This document shows, piece by piece, positions 42,391 through 53,017 of a stretch of 64,000 bases of DNA. The translations under genes were made by a program, and so were the position numbers. The first letter of the stretch is position 1, and each line of letters begins with the position of its first letter. Below the pieces are notes generated by a model. It was not told the origin of the DNA. It saw only the letters and a list, made by a program, of their open reading frames with translations, and searched no databases. The stretch covers positions 310,001 to 374,000 of the forward strand of contig NZ_JARWAC010000015.1 in NCBI RefSeq assembly GCF_029846175.1, read 5' to 3'. The stretch comes from Sphaerisporangium sp. TRM90804. GTDB lineage: Bacteria > Actinomycetota > Actinomycetes > Streptosporangiales > Streptosporangiaceae.

Positions 42391-45018
42391 GTGATCAGAC
42401 CATTCCGGCGGTGGACGGCCTCACTCGCCGTCACCGCGGCGGCCACGCTGGCCGCCTCCCTCCTGTCCGCCCCGGCCGAGGCCCGCGACACGACGGCGGC
42501 CGGCGCCGCGGGCGCGTCCGCGACGGCCGCCGAGCCGGAAGGGCCCGAGCAGATCCGCAACGGGACCTTCGACGACGGGGTCACCACCCCCTGGTGGCAC
42601 ACCGCCAACATCGCCTTCGACGCCGCCGACGGGCGCCTGTGCGCCGACATCCCCGGCGGGACGATCAACCCGTGGGACGTCATCATCGGCCAGGACGACA
42701 TCCCGCTCGTCCAGGACGAGACCTACGCCTTCGCGTTCTCCGGCGCCGCCGACCCGTCCAGGGTCGTCAGGGCCCTGGTGCAGCTCCCCGTCGACCCGTA
42801 CACGGCGTACCTGGCGGCCAACCCGCAGCTCACCCCGGAGACCACCTCCCACTCGTTCACGTTCACCTCGCCCGTGAGCCTCCCGAACGGCCAGGTGGTG
42901 TTCCAGCTCGGCGGCAGCGCCACGCCGTGGCGGTTCTGCGTCGACGACATCAGCCTGCGCGGCGGGGCCGAGCCCGAGGAGTACGAGCCCGACACCGGCC
43001 CGCGGGTCCGGGTCAACCAGGTGGCCTACCTGCCCAAGGGCCCCAAGGACGCGACCGTCGTCACCGACGCCGAGGCCGCGCTCCCCTGGCAGCTGAAGAA
43101 CGCCGGCGGCACCGTCGTCGCGTCCGGCACCTCCACGCCGCGCGGCCTGGACGCCAGCTCCGGCCAGAACGTCCACTCGATCGACTTCGGCTCCTACACC
43201 ACGGCGGGCACCGGCTACACCCTCACCGCCGACGGCGAGACCAGCCGGCCCTTCGACATCAGCCCGGCCGCCTACCAGACGCTTCGCACCGACGCGCTGA
43301 AGTTCTACTACACCCAGCGCAGCGGCGTGGCCATCCGCGACGACCTGCGCCCCGGGTACGGCCGGCCCGCCGGCCACGTCGGGGTCGCGCCCAACCAGGG
43401 CGACACCGACGTGCCCTGCCAGCCGGGCGTGTGCGACTACCGCCTCGACGTCTCCGGCGGCTGGTACGACGCCGGCGACCACGGCAAGTACGTCGTCAAC
43501 GGCGGCATCTCGGTCGCCCAGCTCATGAGCGAGTTCGAGCGCACCAAGAACGCCGCCACCGCGGCGCCGCTGGGCGACGGCATGCTGGCGCTGCCCGAGA
43601 GCGGCAACGGCGTCCCCGACATCCTGGACGAGGCCCGGTGGGAGCAGGAGTTCCTGCTCAAGATGCAGGTGCCCGCCGGCAAGCCGTACGCGGGCATGGC
43701 GCACCACAAGATCCACGACCAGAACTGGACCGGGCTGCCGCTGATGCCCCACCTGGACCCGCAGAAGCGCGAGCTGCACCCGGTGTCCACGGCCGCCACG
43801 CTGAACCTGGCCGCCACCGCCGCGCAGGCCGCGCGGCTGTACGCCCCGTACGACGCGGCGTTCGCCGCCGCCAACCTGAGCGCCGCGCGCAGGGCGTGGG
43901 CCGCCGCCAAGGCCAACCCGGCCATCCTGGCCTCGCCGTCCGACGCGACCGGCGGCGGCGCCTACAACGACGACAACGTCGCCGACGAGTTCTACTGGGC
44001 CGCCGCCGAGCTGTTCATCACCACCGGCGAGAGGGAGTTCAAGGACTACGTGCTGGCCTCGCCGCAGCACACGGCCGACATCTTCGGCGAGCGCGGCTTC
44101 GACTGGGGCAGCGTCGCCGCTCTCGGCAGGCTCGACCTGGCCACCGTCCCTAACGACCTGCCCGGCCGCGCCGACGTGCGCGCGTCGGTCGTCGAGGGCG
44201 CCGACGCCTACCTCGCCGCGGTGGAGGCCCACCCGTACGGCACGCCGTACAACCCGGCCCAGTACGACTGGGGCTCCAACAACCTGGTGCTCAACATGAT
44301 GGTGGTGATGGCCTCCGCCTACGACATCACCGGCACACCCAAGTACCGGAACGGGGTGCTGGAAGGCATCGGGTACATCTTCGGCCGCAACGCGCTCAAC
44401 CAGTCGTACGTCACCGGTTACGGCGAGGTGGCCTCGCGCAACCAGCACAGCCGGTGGTACGCCAACCAGCTCGACCCCGCCCTGCCCAACCCGCCCGCCG
44501 GCACCCTGGCGGGCGGCCCGAACTCCTTCCTCCAGGACCCGACGGCCGCGGAGAAGCTGCAGGGCTGCCGGCCGCAGTTCTGCTACATCGACGACATCGA
44601 GTCCTGGTCCACCAACGAGCTGACCATCAACTGGAACTCGCCGCTCGCGTGGATCTCGGCGTTCGTCGCCGGCCAGGGCGACGGCACCGCGCGGGCGGCC
44701 GGTCGCTGTGACGTCACCTACACCACCCACGGCCAGTGGCCTTCGGGCTTCACCACCCAGGTCACGATCAAGAACACCGGGACCACGGCGATCAACGGCT
44801 GGTCGCTGGTGTGGTCCTTCCTCGGCGGCCAGAAGACCGAGGCGCCCTGGAACGTGTCCCTCAGCCAGAGCGGCGCGACCGTGACCGCGAAGAACCTGTC
44901 GCACAACGCGCGCATCCAGCCGGGGAGCTCGATCACGTTCGGCTTCAACGGCAAGGGCGGCGTCGGCGCCAACCCGGCGCCCGACCTGATCACCCTCAAC
45001 GGCGCGGCCTGCGCCTGA
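42391..45018 (+). CDS. Secreted GH9 endoglucanase with CBM4-like, Ig-like and CBM2 domains
   Basis: An 875-residue secreted cellulase. A signal peptide spans about residues 1-33. A CBM4/9-like domain (about 50-200, [18 protein letters not shown]) and an Ig-like CelD_N domain ([17 protein letters not shown]) precede the GH9 catalytic domain. That domain has [20 protein letters not shown] (catalytic Asp pair), [14 protein letters not shown] and the C-terminal [21 protein letters not shown] with the proton-donor Glu. A CBM2 ends the protein ([23 protein letters not shown]). GTG at 42391 follows GAGGA. The CelR site upstream implies cellobiose induction. Confidence 0.95.
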   Translation: MIRPFRRWTASLAVTAAATLAASLLSAPAEARDTTAAGAAGASATAAEPEGPEQIRNGTFDDGVTTPWWHTANIAFDAADGRLCADIPGGTINPWDVIIGQDDIPLVQDETYAFAFSGAADPSRVVRALVQLPVDPYTAYLAANPQLTPETTSHSFTFTSPVSLPNGQVVFQLGGSATPWRFCVDDISLRGGAEPEEYEPDTGPRVRVNQVAYLPKGPKDATVVTDAEAALPWQLKNAGGTVVASGTSTPRGLDASSGQNVHSIDFGSYTTAGTGYTLTADGETSRPFDISPAAYQTLRTDALKFYYTQRSGVAIRDDLRPGYGRPAGHVGVAPNQGDTDVPCQPGVCDYRLDVSGGWYDAGDHGKYVVNGGISVAQLMSEFERTKNAATAAPLGDGMLALPESGNGVPDILDEARWEQEFLLKMQVPAGKPYAGMAHHKIHDQNWTGLPLMPHLDPQKRELHPVSTAATLNLAATAAQAARLYAPYDAAFAAANLSAARRAWAAAKANPAILASPSDATGGGAYNDDNVADEFYWAAAELFITTGEREFKDYVLASPQHTADIFGERGFDWGSVAALGRLDLATVPNDLPGRADVRASVVEGADAYLAAVEAHPYGTPYNPAQYDWGSNNLVLNMMVVMASAYDITGTPKYRNGVLEGIGYIFGRNALNQSYVTGYGEVASRNQHSRWYANQLDPALPNPPAGTLAGGPNSFLQDPTAAEKLQGCRPQFCYIDDIESWSTNELTINWNSPLAWISAFVAGQGDGTARAAGRCDVTYTTHGQWPSGFTTQVTIKNTGTTAINGWSLVWSFLGGQKTEAPWNVSLSQSGATVTAKNLSHNARIQPGSSITFGFNGKGGVGANPAPDLITLNGAACA

Positions 45019-45025
45019 CCCCCGA

Positions 45026-45055
45026 GCCCGGCCCGCCGCGTACGGCGGGCCGGGC
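45026..45055. terminator. Terminator hairpin of cellulase gene
   Basis: 13-bp perfect arms (GCCCGGCCCGCCG and complement), loop CGTA, 8 bp after the stop codon. Confidence 0.85.
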
Positions 45056-45105
45056 CCCCGGCCGCGGGCTCCGCGAGACCCGCGGGCCGCGGTTAGGGTT
45101 GGCGC

Positions 45106-45771
45106 GTGATCGAAGCCATCTGGATCGACGAGGCGGTCGCCGCCCTGCGCCCCGACTTCCGGGTGCTGGCCGTCGCCGCGTACGGGCTGCGCAACGGGCC
45201 GTCCGACGCCGCCTCCCGGGAGCTGCTGGCCGAGGCCGGCGCCGCGGGGGTGACCCCCGCCCACGAGCACATCGTCGCCTGGCAGGACGCCTACCGCGCG
45301 TTCGGCGCCAAGCCGCAGCGCACCCGCCCGTCGGTGGACGCCCTGGTGCGCCGCACGCCGCCGCCCGAGGTCAACCTGATCGTCGACGCCTACAACTCCG
45401 TCAGCGTCCGCCACGCCCTGCCCGTCGGCGGGGAGGACCTCACCCGCTACGAGGGCCCCGCCCGCCTCATCCGGGCGACCGGCGACGAGCCGTTCGACAC
45501 CACCGACAAGGGCGAGCCGGTCGTCGACCACCCCGAGATCGGCGAGGTGGTCTGGCGGGACGACCGCGGGGTGACCTGCCGGCGGTGGAACTGGCGCCAG
45601 TGCGTGCGCACGCGCATCACCGAGGACACCGTGGACGCGCTCTTCCTGCTCGAACGGCTGGCGCCGATGCCGCTGGAGGCCCTCTCGGCGGCGGGCGAGG
45701 AGCTCGCGGGGTTGCTGCGGACGATCAGCCCCCTGGTGCGCATCGAGTCGCGCCTGGTCAGCCCCGCCTGA
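45106..45771 (+). CDS. B3/B4-domain protein
   Basis: A 221-residue stand-alone B3/B4 domain, the tRNA-binding/editing-like fold of the phenylalanyl-tRNA synthetase beta chain: FGAKPQRTRPSVDALVRRTPPPEVNLIVDAYNSVSVRHALPVGGEDL, with LIRATGDEPFDTTDKGEPVVDHPEIGEVVWRDDRGVTCRRWNWRQC. Free-standing copies are proposed to clear mischarged tRNA or modified amino acids, but this is unproven. GTG at 45106 lies right after the cellulase terminator. Confidence 0.85.
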   Translation: MIEAIWIDEAVAALRPDFRVLAVAAYGLRNGPSDAASRELLAEAGAAGVTPAHEHIVAWQDAYRAFGAKPQRTRPSVDALVRRTPPPEVNLIVDAYNSVSVRHALPVGGEDLTRYEGPARLIRATGDEPFDTTDKGEPVVDHPEIGEVVWRDDRGVTCRRWNWRQCVRTRITEDTVDALFLLERLAPMPLEALSAAGEELAGLLRTISPLVRIESRLVSPA

Positions 45772-46083
45772 CCGCCTGAACGCGCCATCACCACAGCCCC
45801 CACGCGCCCGGCGGCGGGCCGGGTGTCCATCACGCCGGACGGCCCTCCGCGCCGAAGGGCCCCGGGGGCGTGACCATGGCGTTGGAGCGATACAGAACGG
45901 GCTCCCGGGTAAGCAGGCCCTCACCCCCCGGAGTGACCACCCCGGCGTGACCAGTTTGAATGGTCCTGGGAGGATCGGGCGAAGAGCAAGCCCGAGAGCG
46001 CACACGTCACTGTTTTCGGCGAGTAGCCTTGGACAGGTTCTCTAATCAACAACGCCGATCTGCGGAAGAGGGCGATTTCGGCC
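45772..46083. other. Intergenic region upstream of kgd
   Basis: 312 bp without a credible gene. It holds the promoter and leader of kgd. No recognisable riboswitch or repeat is seen. Confidence 0.5.
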
Positions 46084-49000
46084 GTGTCGTCAGAGTCGTC
46101 GCGGACAAACCCGCTGGCCAGCTTTGGGCAGAACGAGTGGCTTGTCGACGAGCTTTACCAGAAGTACCTCCAGGACCCCGAGTCGGTCGACCGCGCCTGG
46201 TGGCACTTCTTCGCTGACTACAACCCCGATTCCGGAACGAGCCGCGTGCCGGCGCCCGGGGGGGTCAACGGAGCGACCGCCGACGCCGCACCCGCGACCT
46301 CCGAAGCGCCCGCGCCACCGCCTGCCGCCGAGGCCAAGCCGGCCCCACGGGACACCGCTCCCGCGGCGGTCGCGCCTCCGGCGCCCGAGCAGCCCGCGCG
46401 GCCCGCGCGGCCCGCCCCGGCCGCCGCCGAGGCCAAGCCCGCCGCCGCGAAGCCCGCGACGGGGGCCGAGGAGGTTCGGCTGCGCGGCGCCGCCGCCCGC
46501 ACCGCCGCCAACATGGATCTCAGCCTCGCCGTCCCCACCGCCACCAGCGTGCGCGCGGTGCCGGCCAAGCTGCTGATCGACAACCGCATCGTCATCAACA
46601 ACCACCTGTCGCGCGGGCGCGGCGGCAAGGTGTCGTTCACGCACATCATCGGGTACGCCATCGTCAAGGCGCTGGCCGCGATGCCCGACATGAACCACTC
46701 CTACGCCGAGGTCGACGGCAAGCCCACCCTGGTCAAGCCCGAGCACGTCGGCCTGGGTCTCGCGATCGACGTGCAGAAGAGCGACGGCAGCCGCCAGCTC
46801 CTGGTTCCGTCGATCAAGACCGCCGAGTCGCTCGACTTCCGCCAGTTCTGGATGGCGTACGAGGAGGTCGTCCGCAAGGCGCGCGCCGGCAAGCTCGGCG
46901 TCGACGACTTCCAGGGCACCACGATCAGCCTCACCAACCCCGGCACGATCGGCACCGTGCACTCGGTGCCGCGCCTGATGCCCGGCCAGGGCACGATCAT
47001 CGGCGTCGGCGCGATGGAGTACCCCGCCGAGTACCAGGGCGCCTCCCCCGAGACGCTCACCCGGCTGGCCGTCAGCAAGGTCATGACGATCACCAGCACC
47101 TACGACCACCGCATCATCCAGGGCGCGCAGTCCGGGGAGTTCCTTCGCCGCATCCACCAGCTCCTGCTCGGTGAGGACGGCTTCTACGACGAGATCTTCC
47201 AGGCGCTGCGCATCCCGTACGAGCCGGTGCGCTGGGTGGCCGACATCTCCGCCAGCCACGACGACGACGTCGCCAAGTCGGCCAGGGTCATCGAGCTGAT
47301 CCACGCCTACCGCGTGCGCGGCCACCTCATGGCCGACACCGACCCGCTGGAGTACAACCAGCGCAAGCACCCCGACCTCGACATCAAGTCGCACGGCCTG
47401 ACCCTGTGGGATCTCGAGCGCGAGTTCCCCACCGGCGGGTTCGGCGGCAGGCCGCTGATGAAGCTGCGCGAGATCCTCGGCGTGCTGCGCGACTCCTACT
47501 GCCGCACGGTCGGCATCGAGTACATGCACATCCAGAACCCCGAGGAGCGGGCCTGGATCCAGAGCCGGGTCGAGCGGCCGCACGTCCGCCCCACCCGCGA
47601 GGAGCAGCTGCACATCCTGCACCGGCTCAACACCGCCGAGGCGTTCGAGACCTTCCTGCAGACCAAGTACGTCGGGCAGAAGCGCTTCTCGCTGGAGGGC
47701 GGCGAGTCCCTCATCCCGCTGCTCGACTCGGTGATGTCCTCCGCGGCCGAGGAGGAGCTCGACGAGGTCGTGATCGGCATGGCCCACCGCGGCCGCCTCA
47801 ACGTCCTCGCCAACATCGTCGGCAAGTCCTACGCCCAGGTGTTCGGCGAGTTCGAGGGCAACCTCGACCCCCGCAGCGCCCACGGCTCGGGTGACGTCAA
47901 GTACCACCTCGGCGCCTCCGGCGACTTCACCGCCCCCGGCGGGCAGACGATCGCGGCGTCCGTCGTGGCCAACCCCTCCCACCTGGAGGCCGTCGACCCC
48001 GTCCTGGAGGGCGTGGTCCGCGCCAAGCAGGACCTCCTGGAGCGCGGCGAGGAGGGCTTCACCGTCCTGCCCGTCCTGGTGCACGGCGACGCCGCCTTCG
48101 CCGGCCAGGGCGTGGTCGCCGAGACGCTGCACCTGTCGCAGCTTCGCGGCTACCGCACCGGCGGCACCGTCCACGTCGTGGTCAACAACCAGGTGGGCTT
48201 CACCACCTCGCCCGCCTCCTCGCGGTCGAGCGTGTACGCCACCGACGTCGCCCGCATGATCCAGGCGCCGATCTTCCACGTCAACGGCGACGACCCCGAG
48301 GCCGTCGTCCGGGTGGGCAAGCTCTCGTACGAGTACCGCCAGGCGTTCCGCAAGGACGTCGTCATCGACCTGGTCTGCTACCGGCGCCGCGGCCACAACG
48401 AGGCCGACAACCCCAGCTTCACCCAGCCGCTGATGTACGACCTGATCGACGCCAAGCGGTCCATCCGCAAGCTCTACACCGAGGCGCTCATCGGCCGCGG
48501 CGACATCACGGTGGAGGAGGCCGAGCAGGCGCTCCGCGACTACCAGGAGCAGCTCGAACGGGCCTTCACCGAGACCCGCGAGGCGGCCAAGAAGCCCCTG
48601 GAGCCCGGCGCGGTCGTCAAGCCCGCCCCCGACGAGCTCGTGCCCTGGTCGCACGACGACACCCCGTCGGCGATCAGCGAGGAGACGGTCAAGCGGGTCG
48701 TCGAGACCCAGCTCACCCTGCCCGACGGCTTCACGGTGCATCCCCGTCTCGCCCCGGTGCTCCAGCGCCGCGGCCAGATGGTCACCGAGGACGCCATCGA
48801 CTGGGCCATGGGCGAGACCCTCGCGTTCGGCTCCCTGCTGATCGACGGCCACCCCGTGCGCCTCGTCGGCCAGGACTCCCGGCGCGGCACCTTCGGGCAG
48901 CGGCACTCCGTGCTGGTCGACCGCAACACCGGCGAGGACCACACGCCGCTGAAGTCCTTCAACGAGGGCATCACGAAGTTCTACGTCTACGACTCCCTGC

Positions 49001-49824
49001 TGTCGGAGTTCGCGGCGATGGGCTTCGAGTACGGCTACAGCGTCGTGCGGCCGGACGCCCTGGTGGCCTGGGAGGCGCAGTTCGGCGACTTCGCCAACGG
49101 CGCGCAGTCGATCATCGACGAGTTCATCTCCTCGGGTGAGCAGAAGTGGGGCCAGCGGTCCTCGGTGGTGCTGCTGCTGCCGCACGGCTACGAGGGCCAG
49201 GGCCCCGACCACTCCTCGGCCCGCATCGAGCGCTTCCTGCAGATGTGCGCCCTGGACAACATGACGGTGGCCCAGCCGACAACCCCGGCCAACTACTTCC
49301 ACCTGCTGCGCTGGCAGGTGCTGTCGAACCGCCGCAGGCCGTTGATCGTCTTCACGCCGAAGTCGCTGCTGCGGCACCGCGCGGCGGCCTCCGCGGCGGC
49401 CGAGTTCACCTCCGGCGCGTTCCGGCCGGTGATCGGCGACTCCACGGTCAACCCGTCCGACGTGCGGCGGGTGGTGCTGTGCTCGGGCAAGGTCTACTAC
49501 GACCTGGCGGCCGGCCGCGACAAGCAGGAGCGCACGGACGTCGCGGTCGTGCGGCTGGAGCGGCTCTACCCGTTCCCGGCCGAGGAGCTGCGGGCCGAGC
49601 TGTCGCGCTACGGTCTGGACACCGAGCTGGTCTGGGCGCAGGACGAGCCGATCAACATGGGCCCGTGGCCCTACCTCACGCTGAAGCTCGCCGAAGACCC
49701 CGGGCTGCTGGGCGGCCGGGGCCTGCGCCGGGTGTCCCGTGCGGCCAACTCCTCGCCGGCGGTCGGCTCGCACGCCGCCCACGACGCGGAGCTGGAGCAC
49801 ATCGTCAGCGAGAGCCTCACCTAG
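46084..49824 (+). CDS. kgd: Multifunctional 2-oxoglutarate decarboxylase/dehydrogenase E1-E2
   Basis: A 1246-residue fused enzyme of the actinobacterial TCA cycle. Residues 1-40 ([30 protein letters not shown]) are the SucA-type N-terminus; 45-145 a Pro/Ala-rich linker; about 155-385 an E2-like acyltransferase core with [10 protein letters not shown] (His342); and 390-1246 the ThDP-dependent E1, including [10 protein letters not shown] and [10 protein letters not shown] for Mg-ThDP. Length and layout match mycobacterial Kgd. It decarboxylates 2-oxoglutarate and, with E3, makes succinyl-CoA. In relatives it is inhibited by the FHA protein GarA/OdhI, which is not encoded here. Confidence 0.96.
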   Translation: MSSESSRTNPLASFGQNEWLVDELYQKYLQDPESVDRAWWHFFADYNPDSGTSRVPAPGGVNGATADAAPATSEAPAPPPAAEAKPAPRDTAPAAVAPPAPEQPARPARPAPAAAEAKPAAAKPATGAEEVRLRGAAARTAANMDLSLAVPTATSVRAVPAKLLIDNRIVINNHLSRGRGGKVSFTHIIGYAIVKALAAMPDMNHSYAEVDGKPTLVKPEHVGLGLAIDVQKSDGSRQLLVPSIKTAESLDFRQFWMAYEEVVRKARAGKLGVDDFQGTTISLTNPGTIGTVHSVPRLMPGQGTIIGVGAMEYPAEYQGASPETLTRLAVSKVMTITSTYDHRIIQGAQSGEFLRRIHQLLLGEDGFYDEIFQALRIPYEPVRWVADISASHDDDVAKSARVIELIHAYRVRGHLMADTDPLEYNQRKHPDLDIKSHGLTLWDLEREFPTGGFGGRPLMKLREILGVLRDSYCRTVGIEYMHIQNPEERAWIQSRVERPHVRPTREEQLHILHRLNTAEAFETFLQTKYVGQKRFSLEGGESLIPLLDSVMSSAAEEELDEVVIGMAHRGRLNVLANIVGKSYAQVFGEFEGNLDPRSAHGSGDVKYHLGASGDFTAPGGQTIAASVVANPSHLEAVDPVLEGVVRAKQDLLERGEEGFTVLPVLVHGDAAFAGQGVVAETLHLSQLRGYRTGGTVHVVVNNQVGFTTSPASSRSSVYATDVARMIQAPIFHVNGDDPEAVVRVGKLSYEYRQAFRKDVVIDLVCYRRRGHNEADNPSFTQPLMYDLIDAKRSIRKLYTEALIGRGDITVEEAEQALRDYQEQLERAFTETREAAKKPLEPGAVVKPAPDELVPWSHDDTPSAISEETVKRVVETQLTLPDGFTVHPRLAPVLQRRGQMVTEDAIDWAMGETLAFGSLLIDGHPVRLVGQDSRRGTFGQRHSVLVDRNTGEDHTPLKSFNEGITKFYVYDSLLSEFAAMGFEYGYSVVRPDALVAWEAQFGDFANGAQSIIDEFISSGEQKWGQRSSVVLLLPHGYEGQGPDHSSARIERFLQMCALDNMTVAQPTTPANYFHLLRWQVLSNRRRPLIVFTPKSLLRHRAAASAAAEFTSGAFRPVIGDSTVNPSDVRRVVLCSGKVYYDLAAGRDKQERTDVAVVRLERLYPFPAEELRAELSRYGLDTELVWAQDEPINMGPWPYLTLKLAEDPGLLGGRGLRRVSRAANSSPAVGSHAAHDAELEHIVSESLT

Positions 49825-49863
49825 CGTCCGCCCGGCGCGGGTCGCCGGGTCCGCGTGACCGAG

Positions 49864-49897
49864 GAAGTCCCCCACGGGCGGTTCCGTGGGGGGCTTC
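49864..49897. terminator. Hairpin after kgd
   Basis: GAAGTCCCCCACGG pairs with CCGTGGGGGGCTTC (one G-T pair) across a 6-nt loop; 14-bp stem 39 bp after the kgd stop. Confidence 0.8.
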
Positions 49898-49928
49898 TCC
49901 ATATTTCGTGTTGTGTCCTGGAGATGCG

Positions 49929-50105
49929 ATGTACTTCACCGACAGGGGTATCGAGGAGCTGGTCGAGCGGCGCGGGGAGGAGGAGGTCGGCATCACCTGG
50001 CTGGCCGAGCGGCTGCGCGAGTTCGTCGACCTGAACCCCGAGTTCGAGACCCCGGTCGAGCGCCTCGCCACCTGGCTGGCCCGCCTGGACGACGAGGAGG
50101 AGTAG
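49929..50105 (+). CDS. Small conserved acidic protein (DUF6104-like)
   Basis: A 58-residue protein beginning MYFTDRGIEELVERRGEEEVGITWLAERLREFVDLNPEFETPVERLATWLARLDDEEE-type sequence: helical, strongly acidic, no Cys. It matches the small DUF6104 proteins commonly found just after kgd in actinomycetes. ATG at 49929 follows GGAG. It comes after a hairpin, so it may have its own transcript. Function unknown; a link to 2-oxoglutarate dehydrogenase is only suggested by the recurrent neighbourhood. Confidence 0.75.
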   Translation: MYFTDRGIEELVERRGEEEVGITWLAERLREFVDLNPEFETPVERLATWLARLDDEEE

Positions 50106-50138
50106 CCTTACGCGTCCGCGGACCATACGCGATACATC

Positions 50139-50166
50139 TTGACTTTTCGCCAACGCGACATATCGT
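50139..50166 (+). promoter_or_regulatory. Predicted promoter of the DUF4097/padR pair
   Basis: TTGACT (50139-50144), 16 bp, TATCGT (50161-50166). Copies of ACGCGA followed by ACAT or CATAT lie on both sides (50127, 50154), possibly a PadR target. Confidence 0.5.
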
Positions 50167-50210
50167 GTTCTGTGTAGGCAACCGCGTAAGAGCCGTCGAA
50201 GGGCGAGCCC

Positions 50211-51005
50211 ATGCCCAAGTGGACCATCGAGAAGCCGGAACAACTCAGGTTCGGCGACGTCAGCGCGCTGAGCGTGCGCATCGTGGCCGGCCGCCTGGCC
50301 GTCCTGGCGAGCGATGGCCCGCCGACGCTGGAGGTGAGCGACATCGGAACGCCTCCCCTGCTGGTCGAGCACGACGAGAACGGCCGCCTGACGATCGCCT
50401 ACAAGGACCTCACCTGGGACGGCGTGCTGGGCTGGCTCCGCCCCGGCCGGCGGGACACCACGCTGACGATCACCGTGCCGAAGGACTGCCCGGTGCAGGC
50501 GGGAGTGATCTCCGCCTCCGCGGTCGTCGCCGGCTTCGAACGGCGCACCAACGTAAAGAGCGTCTCGGGCGAGATCGTGCTCGACGGCGTGAGCGGCGAG
50601 ATCGAGGCCGAGACGGTGTCCGGCGCCGTCGAGAGCCGGGGCCTGGCGGGCGACCTGTCCTTCACCAGCGTCGCGGGCGAGCTGACGGTGGCCGGCGGCA
50701 CGCCGCGACGGCTGCGCGCCAACACCGTCTCCGGCCGCATCACCGCCGACCTCGAACTGCCGCCCACCGGGCACGTCAGCCTGCACAGCGTGTCGGGCGA
50801 GATCGTCATCTGCCTGCCCGACTCCGTCGACACCGACGTGACCCTGCGCTCGACGTCGGGCCGCCTGACGGCCGCCTTCCCCGGCCTGGACGGCAGCGAT
50901 CGTCCCGGCCAGAAGGCCCTGTCGGGCAGACTCGGCGGCGGGATGGCCTCCGTGTCCGCCACCACCATCTCCGCCGACGTGACCCTTCTGAGGAGAGACC
51001 AGTGA
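50211..51005 (+). CDS. DUF4097 beta-helix-like protein
   Basis: A 264-residue protein of the DUF4097/adhesin-like family. After an N-terminal region, residues 110-260 are a series of short strands built on repeats of SVSGEI: NVKSVSGEIVLDGVSGEIEAETVSGAVES, then ANTVSGRITAD and LHSVSGEIVI. This predicts a right-handed beta-solenoid. There is no signal peptide or membrane segment. Its TGA overlaps the padR GTG, a pairing that suggests PadR controls it. Role unknown. Confidence 0.85.
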   Translation: MPKWTIEKPEQLRFGDVSALSVRIVAGRLAVLASDGPPTLEVSDIGTPPLLVEHDENGRLTIAYKDLTWDGVLGWLRPGRRDTTLTITVPKDCPVQAGVISASAVVAGFERRTNVKSVSGEIVLDGVSGEIEAETVSGAVESRGLAGDLSFTSVAGELTVAGGTPRRLRANTVSGRITADLELPPTGHVSLHSVSGEIVICLPDSVDTDVTLRSTSGRLTAAFPGLDGSDRPGQKALSGRLGGGMASVSATTISADVTLLRRDQ

Positions 51006-51775
51006 GCCCCGTTTTCGCCCATGGACGGCTCCGCCTGTACCTGCTGAAGCTGCTGGAGGAGAGCCCCCGGCACGGCTACGAGGTGATCCGCCTGCTTCAG
51101 GACCGTTTCCTCGGCGTGTACTCCCCCTCACCCGGCACGATCTACCCCCGCCTCGCCCGCCTGGAGGAGGAGGGCCTGGTCACCCACGAGGTCGTGGACG
51201 GCAAGAAGGTGTTCACCATCTCCGACCGCGGCCGGGCCGAGCTGGAGGCCCGGCTGGACGAGCTGGCGGAGCTGGAGCAGGAGATCTCCGACTCCGTCCG
51301 CGACATCGCGCGGGAGGTCAAGGAGGACGTGCGCGACACCGTGCGCTCCCTGCGCGACGAGCTGACGCAGATGGCCCGCGACGTGCGCCAGAACACCAAG
51401 GATCAGCACGACGCCAAGGACGGTGTCCGCGCCGCCAAGGAGGAGCTGCGGGCCGCCAAGGACGAGTCCCGCAGGATCTGGCGCGAGCAGAAGCGCACCT
51501 GGCAGGAGCACAAGCAGGAGCTCCAGCGCCAGCGGCGCGCCTGGCGGGACGACGCCCAGCGCTGGAAGACCGACTGGCTGCACAGCGTCTGGGGCGAGAC
51601 CTTCGAAGGCGGGGGGTCGCGCGACCACGACACCGAGCTGGGAACCATGCTCGCCGAGTTCGTGCACGAGATCCGCGGCGCCGCGGCGTCGTCGTCGGTG
51701 ACCGAGGAGACCCTGGCGACCGCGCAGGACGCGTTGTACGACGCCGCGGCCCGCATCCGGGCGGCGCTGCGATGA
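51002..51775 (+). CDS. PadR-family regulator with long coiled coil
   Basis: A 257-residue regulator. The winged helix is RLRLYLLKLLEESPRHGYEVIRLLQDRFLGVYSPSPGTIYPRLARLEEEGLVTHEV. After residue 80 a very long charged helix runs to about 200 (heptad-like LDELAELEQEISDSVRDIAREVKEDVRDTVRSL, then Lys/Gln/Arg-rich), predicted coiled coil and much longer than the usual PadR C-terminal domain. GTG at 51002 overlaps the DUF4097 stop and follows GAGGAGA. Probably represses the pair. Confidence 0.88.
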   Translation: MSPVFAHGRLRLYLLKLLEESPRHGYEVIRLLQDRFLGVYSPSPGTIYPRLARLEEEGLVTHEVVDGKKVFTISDRGRAELEARLDELAELEQEISDSVRDIAREVKEDVRDTVRSLRDELTQMARDVRQNTKDQHDAKDGVRAAKEELRAAKDESRRIWREQKRTWQEHKQELQRQRRAWRDDAQRWKTDWLHSVWGETFEGGGSRDHDTELGTMLAEFVHEIRGAAASSSVTEETLATAQDALYDAAARIRAALR

Positions 51776-52045
51776 TGATGGGCCAGTACGGCCTGCGCCC
51801 CCCGCTGCTGCGAGGCTCACCGGCCGGGCCGGCCCTGCCGGTCGAGCCCGCCCCGGCGGGGCCGGTCTCCGCACCGGCCCCGCCGATCGCCTCGCCGCCG
51901 CCGGCGGTCTTCCCGGCGGCGTCACTCCCGGCGGCCCCGCGGCCGGAGGCGGCGCGGGCGGGCCGGGGTCACCACACGCGCAGGGCGTGCCCCGGGCGGG
52001 CCCGGGCCGCCGGGCGGGCGCGGTACGCCACCGGGCGGGCGGCGA

Positions 52046-53017
52046 TCACTCCCCGCCCACGGTGAAGACGACCTTCCCGAAGACCTCGCCTCGCCGCATC
52101 GCCGCGAATCCCTCCGCGGCCTCGGTCAGCGGCAGCACGCGGTCGACGAGCGGCCGCACGCCCGTCTGCCCCAGCAGGACGGCCAGCCGTCCGAGCTGCT
52201 CGCGGGTGCCCATCGTCGAACCGATCACCGACAGCTGCAGGAAGTACACCCGCGCGAGGTCGGCGGGCGGCACCGCGCCGCTGGTCGCGCCGCAGACGAC
52301 GATTCTCCCGCCCGGGCGCAGCGACTTCAGCGAGTGGGCCCAGGTGGCCTCGCCCACGGTCTCCATGACGGCGTCCACCCGCTCGGGCAGCCGGGCGCCG
52401 GGCTCGAACGCCTGGTCGGCGCCGAGTTCGAGCGCCTTGGCGCGCTTGTCCTCCGAGCGGCTGGTGACCCACACCCGGTAGCCGCCGGCCCGGCCGAGCG
52501 CGATGAGCGCGGTCGCCACGCCGCCCCCGGCGCCCTGGACGAGCACGGTGGACCCCGGCTCCAGCCCGGCCTTGTCGAAGAGCATGCGGTAGGCGGTCAG
52601 CCACGCCGTCGGCAGGCAGGCCGCGTGCTCGAACGACAGCGCCGCCGGTTTGGGCACCAGGTTCGCGCGCGGCACCGCGACCTTCTCGGCGAACGTGCCG
52701 TCGTGGACCTCCGAGAGCAGGGAGCGGCGGGGGTCGAGGGTCTCGTCCCCGTGTACGGGGGTGCCGATCACCGAGTGGACGATCACCTCGTTGCCGTCCT
52801 CGTCGACGCCGGCCGCGTCGCAGCCGAGGACGATCGGCAGCCGGTCCTGGCGGATGCCGACGCCCTTGAGCGTCCACAGGTCGTGGTGGTTGAGGGCCGC
52901 GGCCCTGACCGACACCGTGGTCCACCCGCCGGAGGGGGCGGGGTCGGGGACCTCGCCGAGCGTGAGGCCGGCGAGCGGGTTGTCGGCGTCGGTGCGTGTG
53001 CAGGTTACGGCGAACAT
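52046..53017 (-). CDS. MDR-family oxidoreductase (quinone oxidoreductase-like)
   Basis: A 323-residue medium-chain reductase: ALNHHDLWTLKGVGIRQDRLPIVLGCDAAGVDEDGNEV, then VLVQGAGGGVATALIALGRAGGYRVWVTSRSEDK as the NADPH site (GxGGGV). No structural zinc loop. The end is EAAEGFAAMRRGEVFGKVVFTV. It stands alone and is divergent from the secreted Ig-like gene across a 549-bp gap. Substrate unknown. Confidence 0.87.
   Translation of the reverse strand: MFAVTCTRTDADNPLAGLTLGEVPDPAPSGGWTTVSVRAAALNHHDLWTLKGVGIRQDRLPIVLGCDAAGVDEDGNEVIVHSVIGTPVHGDETLDPRRSLLSEVHDGTFAEKVAVPRANLVPKPAALSFEHAACLPTAWLTAYRMLFDKAGLEPGSTVLVQGAGGGVATALIALGRAGGYRVWVTSRSEDKRAKALELGADQAFEPGARLPERVDAVMETVGEATWAHSLKSLRPGGRIVVCGATSGAVPPADLARVYFLQLSVIGSTMGTREQLGRLAVLLGQTGVRPLVDRVLPLTEAAEGFAAMRRGEVFGKVVFTVGGE

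Noticed and set aside
42421-46005. A 1194-codon open frame opposite the cellulase
   Set aside because: Antisense shadow of the cellulase and B3/B4 genes with no domain or start signal.
51772-52065. 97-codon Pro/Ala-rich ORF overlapping the padR stop
   Set aside because: Low-complexity composition expected from G+C-rich sequence, no domain, and it runs into the 3' end of the opposite oxidoreductase gene.
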